Shown: piece by piece, positions 20,135 to 27,341 of the stretch
Layout of the letters: each line of letters opens with the position of its first letter
Numbering within the stretch: the stretch's first letter is position 1
Assembly: GCA_963806495.1 (NCBI GenBank)
Contig: CAWDYA010000002.1
Location: 429,315 to 493,314, forward strand
Source of the DNA: CAWDYA01 sp963806495
Lineage (GTDB): Bacteria; Acidobacteriota; Polarisedimenticolia; JACPZX01; DASXTC01
Reading direction: 5' to 3'
Length of the DNA: 64,000 bases
Position numbers and translations under genes: made by a program
Notes under the pieces: model-generated
Told to the model about the DNA's origin: nothing
The model's input: the letters and a program-made list of their open reading frames with translations, nothing else
Databases searched by the model: none

Positions 20135-20584
20135 ATGGGAGAATCCCTGCATGTCGAGATGACACTCAACAACAGGCTCGATCTCACGAATCTCGTGCAT
20201 GCCGCTTCGGATGAGGTCTGCCGGCTGGCTGGAATCGACGAGGATTCGATGCTGAACCTGGGGCTCGCCCTTCGTGAAGCCACCGTCAACGCGATGAAGC
20301 ACGGCAACCGGATGCAGCAGGGCAAGCCGGTCCGGCTCGTATTCGACCTGAACAGCGAGCGGCTCGAGGTCACGATCCAGGACAATGGCGCCGGGTTCGA
20401 TTTCAAGCGCCGCGTGGACCCACGGCTCCCGGAGAACATCGAGAAGACAAACGGCCGGGGCCTGTTTCTCATACAGAACTTCGTCGATGAGGTCTCGTTT
20501 TCCCACGAGCCCGGGGCCGGCATGACCGTGGTGCTCGTCAAGAAGCTGCCACGCCACGCCAGGCGAAGGGGCCGGACAGCCTAG
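20135..20584 (+). CDS. RsbW-like anti-sigma factor serine kinase
   Basis: 149 residues, a single HATPase_c_2 domain. The N box is LREATVNAMKHGN and the G1 box DNGAGFD, with a G2-like NGRGLFLIQNFVDEV, all typical of RsbW/SpoIIAB anti-sigma kinases. Such proteins hold a sigma factor or other target and phosphorylate a STAS antagonist. It lies 70 bases before a STAS gene and is divergent from a SpoIIE phosphatase, so the three components of a partner switch are together. No sigma factor gene is nearby, so the final target is unknown. Confidence 0.88.
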   Translation: MGESLHVEMTLNNRLDLTNLVHAASDEVCRLAGIDEDSMLNLGLALREATVNAMKHGNRMQQGKPVRLVFDLNSERLEVTIQDNGAGFDFKRRVDPRLPENIEKTNGRGLFLIQNFVDEVSFSHEPGAGMTVVLVKKLPRHARRRGRTA

Positions 20585-20654
20585 GTTCCGGTGGGCCGGG
20601 TCTCATCGGTTGTGTTAAGCTTCTGCCGCACGCGACACTGACAGAGGAGAATGC

Positions 20655-20996
20655 ATGAAGGTCAACCAGAGGGAAGTCGGCAAGGTGACGGTCATCGACC
20701 TCAGCGGCAAGATCACGATCGGCAAGGGCGACCTGATCCTTCGCGAGGCAGTGGACAATGCCCTGAAGGCCGGCAAGGAGCGGATCCTGCTGAACATGGG
20801 CGACGTGAGCTACATGGACAGCGCCGGGATCGGCGAGCTGGTCGCGTGCTACAAGCGCGTGGTCGAGAAGAAGGGGCTCATGAAGCTCGTGAACCCCGGC
20901 GGCCGCGTCCAGGATCTCCTCGCGCTCACGAAGCTCGACGAGTACTTCGAGACCTATCAGAGCGAGGGTGAGGCGCTCGCCTCCTTCGCAAACTGA
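20655..20996 (+). CDS. STAS-domain anti-sigma factor antagonist
   Basis: 113 residues, one STAS domain. The sequence around the phosphorylation site, NMGDVSYMDSAGIGELV, has the DSAGIG motif whose Ser is the usual kinase target. Length and fold match SpoIIAA/RsbV. The ATG at 20655 follows a GAGGAG site. In the expected cycle the unphosphorylated form binds the RsbW-like kinase and frees its target; the SpoIIE phosphatase reactivates it. Confidence 0.92.
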   Translation: MKVNQREVGKVTVIDLSGKITIGKGDLILREAVDNALKAGKERILLNMGDVSYMDSAGIGELVACYKRVVEKKGLMKLVNPGGRVQDLLALTKLDEYFETYQSEGEALASFAN

Positions 20997-21006
20997 GCTC
21001 CGGCCC

Positions 21007-21975
21007 ATGCGCGCCGTGGTGATCCGTGGCGCCGGCAACATCTCCGTCGAGGATGTGCCCGCGCCCGAGCCGGAGCCAGGCGCGGCAATCGTCGATGTCC
21101 TGGTCGCCGGCATCTGCGGCACGGACCTCCAGCTGGCCCGGGGGTACATGGGCTTCACGGGTGTTCCGGGCCACGAGTTCCTGGGCACCGTGCGTCACGT
21201 CATCAGCCCTGCCGACCGTCCCCTGGTCGGCGCCCGGGTCGCGGGCGAGATCAACATCGGCTGCGAAGAGTGCCACCGGTGCGCCCAGCGCATGGCGCGT
21301 CACTGCGGCAGGAGGCGGGTCCTCGGGATTCTCGGGAAGGACGGCGCCTTCGCCGAGCAGCTCACCCTCCCGATCGCGAACCTCCACGTGGTGCCCGACG
21401 AGGTGTGCGACGAGCACGCGGTGTTCATCGAGCCGCTGGCCGCCGCCTACGAGATACTGGAGCAGATCAGCCTGGGGCCGTCCGAGCGGGTACTCGTGCT
21501 CGGTGATGGGCGACTGGGGCTCCTGGCGGCGCAGGTCATGTCGGCGGCGGGCGCCGACGTCACCCTCGCGGGGCATCACCCGGGCAAGCTCGACCTCGCG
21601 AGGGATCTCGGAATCGATGCCGTCCGGTCGCCCGAAGGGATCCCCGGCGAGCCCTTCCCCGTGGTCGTGGAGGCTACCGGGACCGTCGAGGCGCTCGACC
21701 AGGCGATCGGCCTGACGGCGCCCCGGGGCACCGTGGTGATGAAGAGCACCTGCGCGGGGTCCACGCCGTTCGACGCCGCGCGGGCGGTGGTCAACGAGAT
21801 CACTCTGGTGGGTTCGCGCTGCGGCCGATTCGGCCCCGCCATCGAGGCGCTCAGGACGGGCGAGGTGCAGGTCGCGCCGCTGATCACGGACCGATTCACT
21901 CTGGAGGAGGGGATCTCGGCGTTCGAGAGGGCTGCCGCCCCCGACGCGTTGAAGGTCCTCCTCCGGATGGCCTGA
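21007..21975 (+). CDS. Zinc-dependent medium-chain alcohol dehydrogenase
   Basis: 322 residues. The catalytic zinc site is seen as AGICGTDLQL and GHEFLGTV; the structural zinc cysteines are GCEECHRCAQRMARHC. The Rossmann motif VLVLGDGRLGLLAAQ binds NAD(P). It oxidises an alcohol, substrate unknown. It starts 11 bases after the STAS stop, and its TGA overlaps the next ATG by one base (TGATG), so it is likely co-transcribed with the phosphodiesterase lipoprotein. Confidence 0.88.
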   Translation: MRAVVIRGAGNISVEDVPAPEPEPGAAIVDVLVAGICGTDLQLARGYMGFTGVPGHEFLGTVRHVISPADRPLVGARVAGEINIGCEECHRCAQRMARHCGRRRVLGILGKDGAFAEQLTLPIANLHVVPDEVCDEHAVFIEPLAAAYEILEQISLGPSERVLVLGDGRLGLLAAQVMSAAGADVTLAGHHPGKLDLARDLGIDAVRSPEGIPGEPFPVVVEATGTVEALDQAIGLTAPRGTVVMKSTCAGSTPFDAARAVVNEITLVGSRCGRFGPAIEALRTGEVQVAPLITDRFTLEEGISAFERAAAPDALKVLLRMA

Positions 21976-23639
21976 TGGGGAGAGCGGGGCGGGCGACAAC
22001 GCTGATCCTCGTGGCCGCCCTCCTGGGGCCGCCCGGCTGCTCCGGCCAGCCGCCCCCGCCGCCGGGCACGCGGCGGGTCGTGGTGGTAGGGGTGGACGGC
22101 GCTACCTGGGCCGTGATGTCGCCACTGCTCGCCTCGGGACGTCTGCCGCGCATCGCCATGCTCTACCGGTCCGGGTCGGCGGGGGTGATGAAAGCGGTCC
22201 CGCCCCTCACGCCGGCCGCGTTGTGGACGACCATCGCCACGGGCCAGCCGCCGGCGCGACACGGCATCACGCGCGAAACGGTCAAGGCGCCCGGCCGGTA
22301 CGGTGTCAGACCGATGACCGCCGATCGACGAGCGGCGCCGGCCGTATGGACGATTGCCGGCGCGAGGGGGCTGACCGTGGGAGTGACCGGCTGGGCCGTG
22401 ACCTTCCCCGCCGAAGAGGTCAACGGGTTCATGCTGACCGATGCGCTCGATCCGCAGGCCGAGCCCGCCCGGGCAGAAATCTTCCCCGAGGGTGCTCTCG
22501 GCGAGGCGGGAAAGGACGTCGAGACGTACCCGGTTCCCGAGGCAGCGCGCCAGGCCGCATCGCTCGACGCCGGGCTCGAGGCGGCGTTCGCCGAGGACCT
22601 GGCGATGCTCTCCCGGGGGCTCTCGCTCTACCGGGTCTACCAGCCGCACCTCGCGTTGTTCCGTGTCCGCTCGGTGGGCTACGCGTCGCACCGCTTCTGG
22701 CAGTACCACGATCCGTCATATCTGCAGGTGGCCCGGGCGCGGGGCGAGGTGGTCGATCCGGAGCGGGCCGCACGTCTCGCCGAGGCCGTCCCGGGAGCGT
22801 ATGCGTTCCTCGACGGCTACCTCGAGGTCCTGATGGAGCATCTTCCCGAGGGCGCTACCCTCGTCATCGTGTCGGACCACGGCTTCCGCGGCGTGACGAT
22901 GACCGACTACGTCCATGTCGACCTGGATCGCCTCGCCGAGCGGCTCGGGCTGCTTTCGTACGGCCCTGGCGGGCAGCCCGAGTGGGACCGGACGACGGTG
23001 TTCGCACCCCTGGATCCCGAGGACACGCCGCGCGGGCTCTATCTGAACGTGGAGGGGAGGGAGGCCGAGGGGATCGTCGCCCCGCGGGACGCGCAGCGGA
23101 CGGCGGAGCAGGTTTCGCAGCGGCTCTCGGCCCTGGTGACGGACAGGGGACAGCCGCTGCTCTCCGGCGTCGCGCCCGCCGGTCCGAGGCTGCCCGAGGG
23201 CGGGCCGGACATCGTAGTGAGCGAGAACGCGTCGATCGACCCCGCGGCGTCGATCAATCTCGCCGGTGAGAGCGTGAAGGTCATCTCCCTGTACCGCAGG
23301 GACAACGAGAGTTTCGGCGCGCACGACCCGGCGGGGATAGCCCTTGCTGCGGGCGGGGGCATCGCGGTGGGCAGCACGGGCTGGGAGGCCGCGCCCGAGG
23401 ATCTCGTGCCGACGCTGCTCGCGCTGCTCGGTTTGCCGCAGGCGGAGGACCTTCCCGGACGCCCGATTCGCCCGCTCCTCCTCGATCCGGACGCGCCGGA
23501 CGATGCAGGGACCGTGCCCTCCTGGCAGGATCTGCCGGCCGCTCCACCACCGGTTCTGCGTCCCGATCCGTTGATCAAGCGCGATCTGCGACGTCTGCGC
23601 GAGGCCGATCATCTGGCGGAGGGGGTCAGGGCTCCTTGA
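21975..23639 (+). CDS. Alkaline-phosphatase-superfamily phosphodiesterase lipoprotein
   Basis: 554 residues. The N-terminus ends in a lipobox-like LLGPPGC, so it is probably a lipoprotein. The type I phosphodiesterase/nucleotide pyrophosphatase fold is shown by VVVGVDGATW (metal Asp and nucleophile region), PPLTPAALWTTIATG, SHRFWQYHDP and IVSDHGFRG (metal Asp-His). The Asp usually found four residues before the SHRFW histidine is not obvious. The substrate could be a nucleotide, phospholipid or phosphonate ester. Its last 14 bases overlap the end of the convergent response regulator gene. A membrane-anchored relative lies at 57035-58768. Confidence 0.8.
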   Translation: MGRAGRATTLILVAALLGPPGCSGQPPPPPGTRRVVVVGVDGATWAVMSPLLASGRLPRIAMLYRSGSAGVMKAVPPLTPAALWTTIATGQPPARHGITRETVKAPGRYGVRPMTADRRAAPAVWTIAGARGLTVGVTGWAVTFPAEEVNGFMLTDALDPQAEPARAEIFPEGALGEAGKDVETYPVPEAARQAASLDAGLEAAFAEDLAMLSRGLSLYRVYQPHLALFRVRSVGYASHRFWQYHDPSYLQVARARGEVVDPERAARLAEAVPGAYAFLDGYLEVLMEHLPEGATLVIVSDHGFRGVTMTDYVHVDLDRLAERLGLLSYGPGGQPEWDRTTVFAPLDPEDTPRGLYLNVEGREAEGIVAPRDAQRTAEQVSQRLSALVTDRGQPLLSGVAPAGPRLPEGGPDIVVSENASIDPAASINLAGESVKVISLYRRDNESFGAHDPAGIALAAGGGIAVGSTGWEAAPEDLVPTLLALLGLPQAEDLPGRPIRPLLLDPDAPDDAGTVPSWQDLPAAPPPVLRPDPLIKRDLRRLREADHLAEGVRAP

Positions 23640-24979
23640 TCCCGAGCGTCCGGATCAACCGGGACAGATAGGTGGGATTGAGGCCGAGAATCTGGGCGGC
23701 CTTCCGCTGCCGGCCGCTCGAGCGGCGCAGCGCCTCGCGGATCAGGCCCGCCTTGAGATGCCGCACCTGACCGTGGAACGACTCGTCCGGCCGGGCGCCT
23801 TCCGGCTCGTACTCGAGTATCACCGCAGGCAGATCATGCGGCATGATTTCGTCGTCCTCCCCGAGGACCACGGCGCGTTCGATCGTGTTCCTGAGCTCGC
23901 GGACATTGCCGGGCCAGTCGTAGCGCGCGAGGTATTCCGACGCCTCGGGAGAAACGCCCGAGACAGTTCGCTTCGTCTCCGAGGAGAACAGATTCAGGAA
24001 GTGCTCCTGGAGCAGCGGGATGTCCTCCTTGCGGTGCCGAAGCGGCCGGCATCGTCAGGGTGATGACATTCAGACGATAGAACAGGTCCTCGCGAAAGCG
24101 GCCGCGGGACATCTCCTGCTCGAGGTCCCGGTTGGTGGCGGCGATGATCCGAATGTCCACCTCGATCGAACGCGTGCCTCCCACCCGTTCGAAACGGTGC
24201 TCCTGGATGACTCTAAGAAGCTTGGCCTGCAGGCCCTCCTTGAGCTCGGCGATCTCGTCGAGAAAGAGGGTTCCGCCGTCGGCGATCTCGAACTTCCCCT
24301 GTTTCTGCCGCATCGCTCCGGTGAAGGCGCCCTTCTCGTGTCCGAACAGCTCGCTCTCGAGCAGATCCTCCGAGAGCGCGACGCAGTTGACGGCCACGAA
24401 GGCATCATCGCGGCGTTCGCTCCACTGGTGGATGGAGCGGGCGAGCACCTCCTTGCCGGTTCCGCTCTCCCCGAGGATGAGGATGGTGGAGCGGGACGCG
24501 GCCGCCCGGCGGGCGGTAGCCAGGATGTCGGCGATGACCGGGCTGTCGCCGATCACCGGTTCGCCCCGTCCCCGCAGCTCGGACACCAGGAAGCGGTTGC
24601 GGCGCCGGAGCCCCTCGCGTTCGAGTGCCTTCTCCACGATCAGGGTTACGTGCTGGGGATCGAACGGCTTGGTGAGAAAGTCGTAGGCGCCGTTCTTCAT
24701 CGCCTCCACGGCCCGCTCGACCGTCCCCACGGCCGTGAGCACCACGGCGGTGGCGTCGATCCCCTCCTCCTTGATCCTCTCGAGCACCTGCATTCCGTCC
24801 ATGCGGGGCATCTGGAGGTCCAGAAGGACCAGGTCGGGCGGGTCGGCTCGCAGAACATTCATGGCCTGCAGGCCGTCGGAGGCCTTCTCGATCAGGTGAC
24901 CCTGTGCCGCCAGACGATCGCCCAGCACCTCGACGATGTCCGGGTCGTCGTCGACGATGAGGATGCGCGCTGCGCTCAC
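23626..24979 (-). CDS. NtrC-family sigma-54-dependent response regulator (one frameshift)
   Basis: Starts at a GTG at 24979 that overlaps the kinase stop (GTGA). A receiver domain (about 1-115; LIVDDDPDIVE, LLDLQMPRMDG, VLTAVG, FLTKPFD) is followed by an AAA+ domain with Walker A GESGTGKE, the sigma-54 contact loop GAFTGA and LFLDEIAEL, and a Fis-type helix-turn-helix at the C-terminus (RKAAQILGLNPTYLSRLIR). An extra base at about 24045-24049 splits it: the left frame reads LNVITLTMP and the right PLRHRKEDIP, which join perfectly when one G is dropped. Corrected length is about 450 residues. It activates sigma-54 promoters; the nearest lies beyond the partner kinase at 26914. Confidence 0.9.
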
Positions 24980-26664
24980 GGGCGGTGCTCCGCACCTGAG
25001 GCGGACCCCGGAGCGGGCTCGAGAGGCAGCGTGAAGACGAACCGGCTGCCCGGATCGGTCGGTTCCGCCCAGATGCGTCCGCCATGCATCTCGACGAGGC
25101 TCCGGGCGATCGGCAGGCCCAGCCCCGTGCCGACCGTCTTGGCCCCCTCCGCTCCCGGCGCCTGGTAGAAGCGGTCGAACACACGCTGAAGATCTTCCTC
25201 GTCGATGCCCATCCCGTCGTCCGTGACGGAGATGTGCACGAGTCGATCGACTAGGGAGCAGGCGAGGGTGACCTGGCCTCCCGATGCGGTGAACTTCAAC
25301 GAGTTGCCGATGAGATTGAAGAGGACCTGCATCAGCCTGTCGCGGTCCGCGTGCACGACGATCTCCTCGGGAGGCGGCTCCGCCCTGAGCGTCACCCCGC
25401 GTCGTTGGGCCAGAGGCCGCATGCTCTCGATGGCGTCCTCCAGCAGCCGGGTGATCGAGGTGCTCCTCTCGCGCAGCGACACCCGCCCCGATTCGATCCG
25501 GGCGAGGTCCAGCAGATCGTTGATGAGGCGGTTGAGCTGCTCCGCGCTCTCGTTCATCCGGATCAGGTACCGGTTCTGGTGCTCGGTGAGGTCTCCCGTG
25601 AGCCCATCGAGCATGTTCTCGATGGAACCCTTCAGCGCAGTGAGGGGTGTGCGGAGCTCGTGAGAGACGTTCGAGAGAAACTCCGTTTTGATCCGATCGA
25701 GCTCGCGAAGCCGGTCGATCTCTCTCTCCGTCTCGTGCTCGACGAGACGGCGCTCGAGCTCCTCCTGCCGCAGGTGAAAGTTCTCCAGTGCCAGCGACGC
25801 CTGGATCGCGATCGAGTTGATGAGCTCGCGGTCGCTCTCCGAGACGGGATGCGAGGCGCTGGCGCAGTCGGCGTAGATCACCCCGAGCACTCCTTCGGGA
25901 CCGCCGCTGCGGGCCCGCGTTGCGCGGGAGGCGGTCACCGTGCGCAACGGAACGCAGATGACGGAACGCAGGTCGAGCTCCGCTATGCTCCGGCGCCCTC
26001 GCGCGCGCAGATCGGTGGCGGTGTCGGTGAGGAAGCGGGGCTCGCCCGTGGCGATCACCTCGTCGACGATGCTGTTGCTGAACCGGAGTCCCTCGCTCTC
26101 CAGGTGCTGCCGCGTCAGGCGGCGGGCGGCCCGGGCGTGCATGGCGCCGTCCTCGTCGCGCAGCATGAGAAACCCGCGCTCGGCACGCGTGACGTCGATG
26201 ACGGCGTCGAGTGCCAGCTCCAGCAGGTCCTGCAGCGAGGTCATCGAGTTGAGGCCGTTGCAGATCTCGAGCAGCAGCTCCAGGTTCCGGTAGTCGTCGG
26301 CGGAGCGCGAGGCGGCGGAGCGAGAGTCGACCTCGGTGAGGATCCGGCTCATCGCGTCCTCGTGGTAGAAGACCATCTCGATCCGTCCGTCCCTGCCCAT
26401 CGTGATCGTGTCCCGGTTCCGCAGAACGCGCGAGCCCGCCGGCGCTCCGTTGACGAGCGTCCCGAACGTGCTGCCCGAGTCCTCGATCTGGAACAGATCT
26501 CCGTGTCGCTGGATCACGGCCTGCACCCGCGAGATGTCGCCATCCGGGAACACGAGATCGCAGTCGGGACGCCGTCCGATGGTGAAGGCGTCCTTCTCGA
26601 TCGGGATGGTACGTGGGGGAGCCTGGGGAAGCTGTAGGCGAAGACGAGCTGGAGAGGAGGGCAT
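24976..26664 (-). CDS. FHA-GAF sensor histidine kinase
   Basis: 562 residues from ATG 26664; the longer TTG-initiated frame to 26697 lacks support because a promoter sits there. Domains: FHA at about 5-95 (FTIGRRPDCDLVFPD; SRVQAVIQ; GSTFGTLVNG), GAF at about 125-280, HisKA with SNVSHELRTPL at about residue 335, and an HATPase domain (LIGNSLKFTASGG; TDDGMGIDEEDL; GTGLGLPIAR). No membrane span. It overlaps the regulator gene by four bases and surely signals to it. FHA at the N-terminus of a histidine kinase links it to Ser/Thr phosphorylation. Confidence 0.9.
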   Translation of the reverse strand: MPSSPARLRLQLPQAPPRTIPIEKDAFTIGRRPDCDLVFPDGDISRVQAVIQRHGDLFQIEDSGSTFGTLVNGAPAGSRVLRNRDTITMGRDGRIEMVFYHEDAMSRILTEVDSRSAASRSADDYRNLELLLEICNGLNSMTSLQDLLELALDAVIDVTRAERGFLMLRDEDGAMHARAARRLTRQHLESEGLRFSNSIVDEVIATGEPRFLTDTATDLRARGRRSIAELDLRSVICVPLRTVTASRATRARSGGPEGVLGVIYADCASASHPVSESDRELINSIAIQASLALENFHLRQEELERRLVEHETEREIDRLRELDRIKTEFLSNVSHELRTPLTALKGSIENMLDGLTGDLTEHQNRYLIRMNESAEQLNRLINDLLDLARIESGRVSLRERSTSITRLLEDAIESMRPLAQRRGVTLRAEPPPEEIVVHADRDRLMQVLFNLIGNSLKFTASGGQVTLACSLVDRLVHISVTDDGMGIDEEDLQRVFDRFYQAPGAEGAKTVGTGLGLPIARSLVEMHGGRIWAEPTDPGSRFVFTLPLEPAPGSASGAEHRP

Positions 26665-26705
26665 GCGCGCTTTCCCGGCAGAGCGTTCTCGTTGCAATCG
26701 AAGGC

Positions 26706-26734
26706 CTTATAACACACGCGCCGGGCACCCGCAA
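26706..26734 (-). promoter_or_regulatory. Sigma-70-type promoter for the kinase-regulator operon
   Basis: Reading leftward: TTGCGG (26734-26729), 17 bases, TATAAG (26711-26706). Transcription would start near 26699, about 35 bases before the kinase ATG, which argues against the longer TTG start at 26697. Confidence 0.5.
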
Positions 26735-26778
26735 CCGCAACGCCGCTCGCGGCGGGCCTCCACCGATCCGGCAACCTG

Positions 26779-26796
26779 CTTGTCCGATCGGATAAG
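26779..26796. promoter_or_regulatory. 18-bp palindrome, candidate enhancer site for the sigma-54 regulator
   Basis: CTTGTCCGA facing TCGGATAAG, one mismatch over nine base pairs per arm. It lies 118 bases upstream of the sigma-54 -24 element, the usual distance for an activator site, and also just upstream of the kinase promoter, so the regulator could act in both directions. No binding data; inferred from symmetry and position. Confidence 0.45.
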
Positions 26797-26913
26797 GCCC
26801 TTCGCCTTCCCCGCGGCTCGTCCAGTGGGGCGGCGATCATGGGCGTCGCTCAAGGCCCACAAATCAAAGGGGATATGGGGATGCACGCTCCCGGTCGGTT
26901 CGAGTGTGGGTGC

Positions 26914-26930
26914 TGGCATCGTGGTTGCAA
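26914..26930 (+). promoter_or_regulatory. Sigma-54 (-24/-12) promoter
   Basis: TGGCAT, CGTGG, TTGCAA: the invariant GG and GC are separated by exactly ten bases, matching TGGCAC-N5-TTGCA with a single change. Transcription would start near 26940 and run rightward. A sigma-54 activator gene lies immediately to the left. Confidence 0.7.
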
Positions 26931-26939
26931 TCCTGAGCG

Positions 26940-27309
26940 GATGTCGGAAGCGTCAATCTGGATGGGATCGACGATGAGCGAGCGAGTGATAGGACGGTAT
27001 CGGGCTCAGGCCGGCGGCATCATGAGAGTGGAAGTCGGTGACGAACGGCACCGCGTCGCGGCGGGCAAAGAGCCCCGCGCTGAAGGCCGCGGCACCAGTC
27101 GTGAGGCGGTCACGCCGAGCGGCGACAGGAACGATACGAACGGGGATCGGGCTTCATCGCCGGTTCCGTGAAGGGATGCCTGCCCTGCCCATCACGCCCG
27201 TAGTGGCCGGGTGGAAGGCAGGGGGTGGGCAGGGCAGGCGAGCGACCGGCGTGGCACCTTTGAGTGCCATGTCGAAGAGCCGGGGTGGGCCAGCCCCGGC
27301 TCTTTTTTT
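26940..27309 (+). ncRNA. Candidate sigma-54-dependent structured RNA, about 370 nt
   Basis: The space between the sigma-54 promoter and a strong rightward terminator. Its 3' half is highly structured: a perfect 14-bp stem (27178-27191 with 27226-27239), a 6-bp hairpin TGGCAC/GTGCCA (27252-27269) and the 11-bp terminator stem (27275-27304). A small ORF exists in the 5' half (77 codons from 26941 or 72 from 26956, to 27171), but its product resembles nothing I know, it is rich in Arg and Gly and its third codon positions are only about 70 % G/C by hand count, lower than expected for a gene in this GC-rich window. I therefore favour an RNA; a small-protein mRNA is the alternative. Confidence 0.5.
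27275..27309 (+). terminator. Strong intrinsic terminator (rightward)
   Basis: AAGAGCCGGGG (27275-27285), an eight-base loop, CCCCGGCTCTT (27294-27304), with a run of seven T at 27303-27309. The T-run is only on the rightward side, so it ends the transcript from 26914 rather than mutS, which arrives from the other side. Confidence 0.85.
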
Positions 27310-27341
27310 CCGGAGGCCGGGCCCGGCGGCGCCGCGACCGA

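Noticed and set aside
23834..26740. A 968-codon leftward frame that looks like a kinase-regulator fusion
   Set aside because: Its first two thirds are the wrong frame of the histidine kinase; only the end is the regulator. The two are separate genes with a GTGA overlap.
26839..27171. A 110-codon ORF across the sigma-54 promoter
   Set aside because: It starts upstream of the promoter, shows no family similarity, is Arg/Gly-rich and has lower third-position GC than expected here. A shorter version (72-77 codons) is kept only as an alternative to the RNA.
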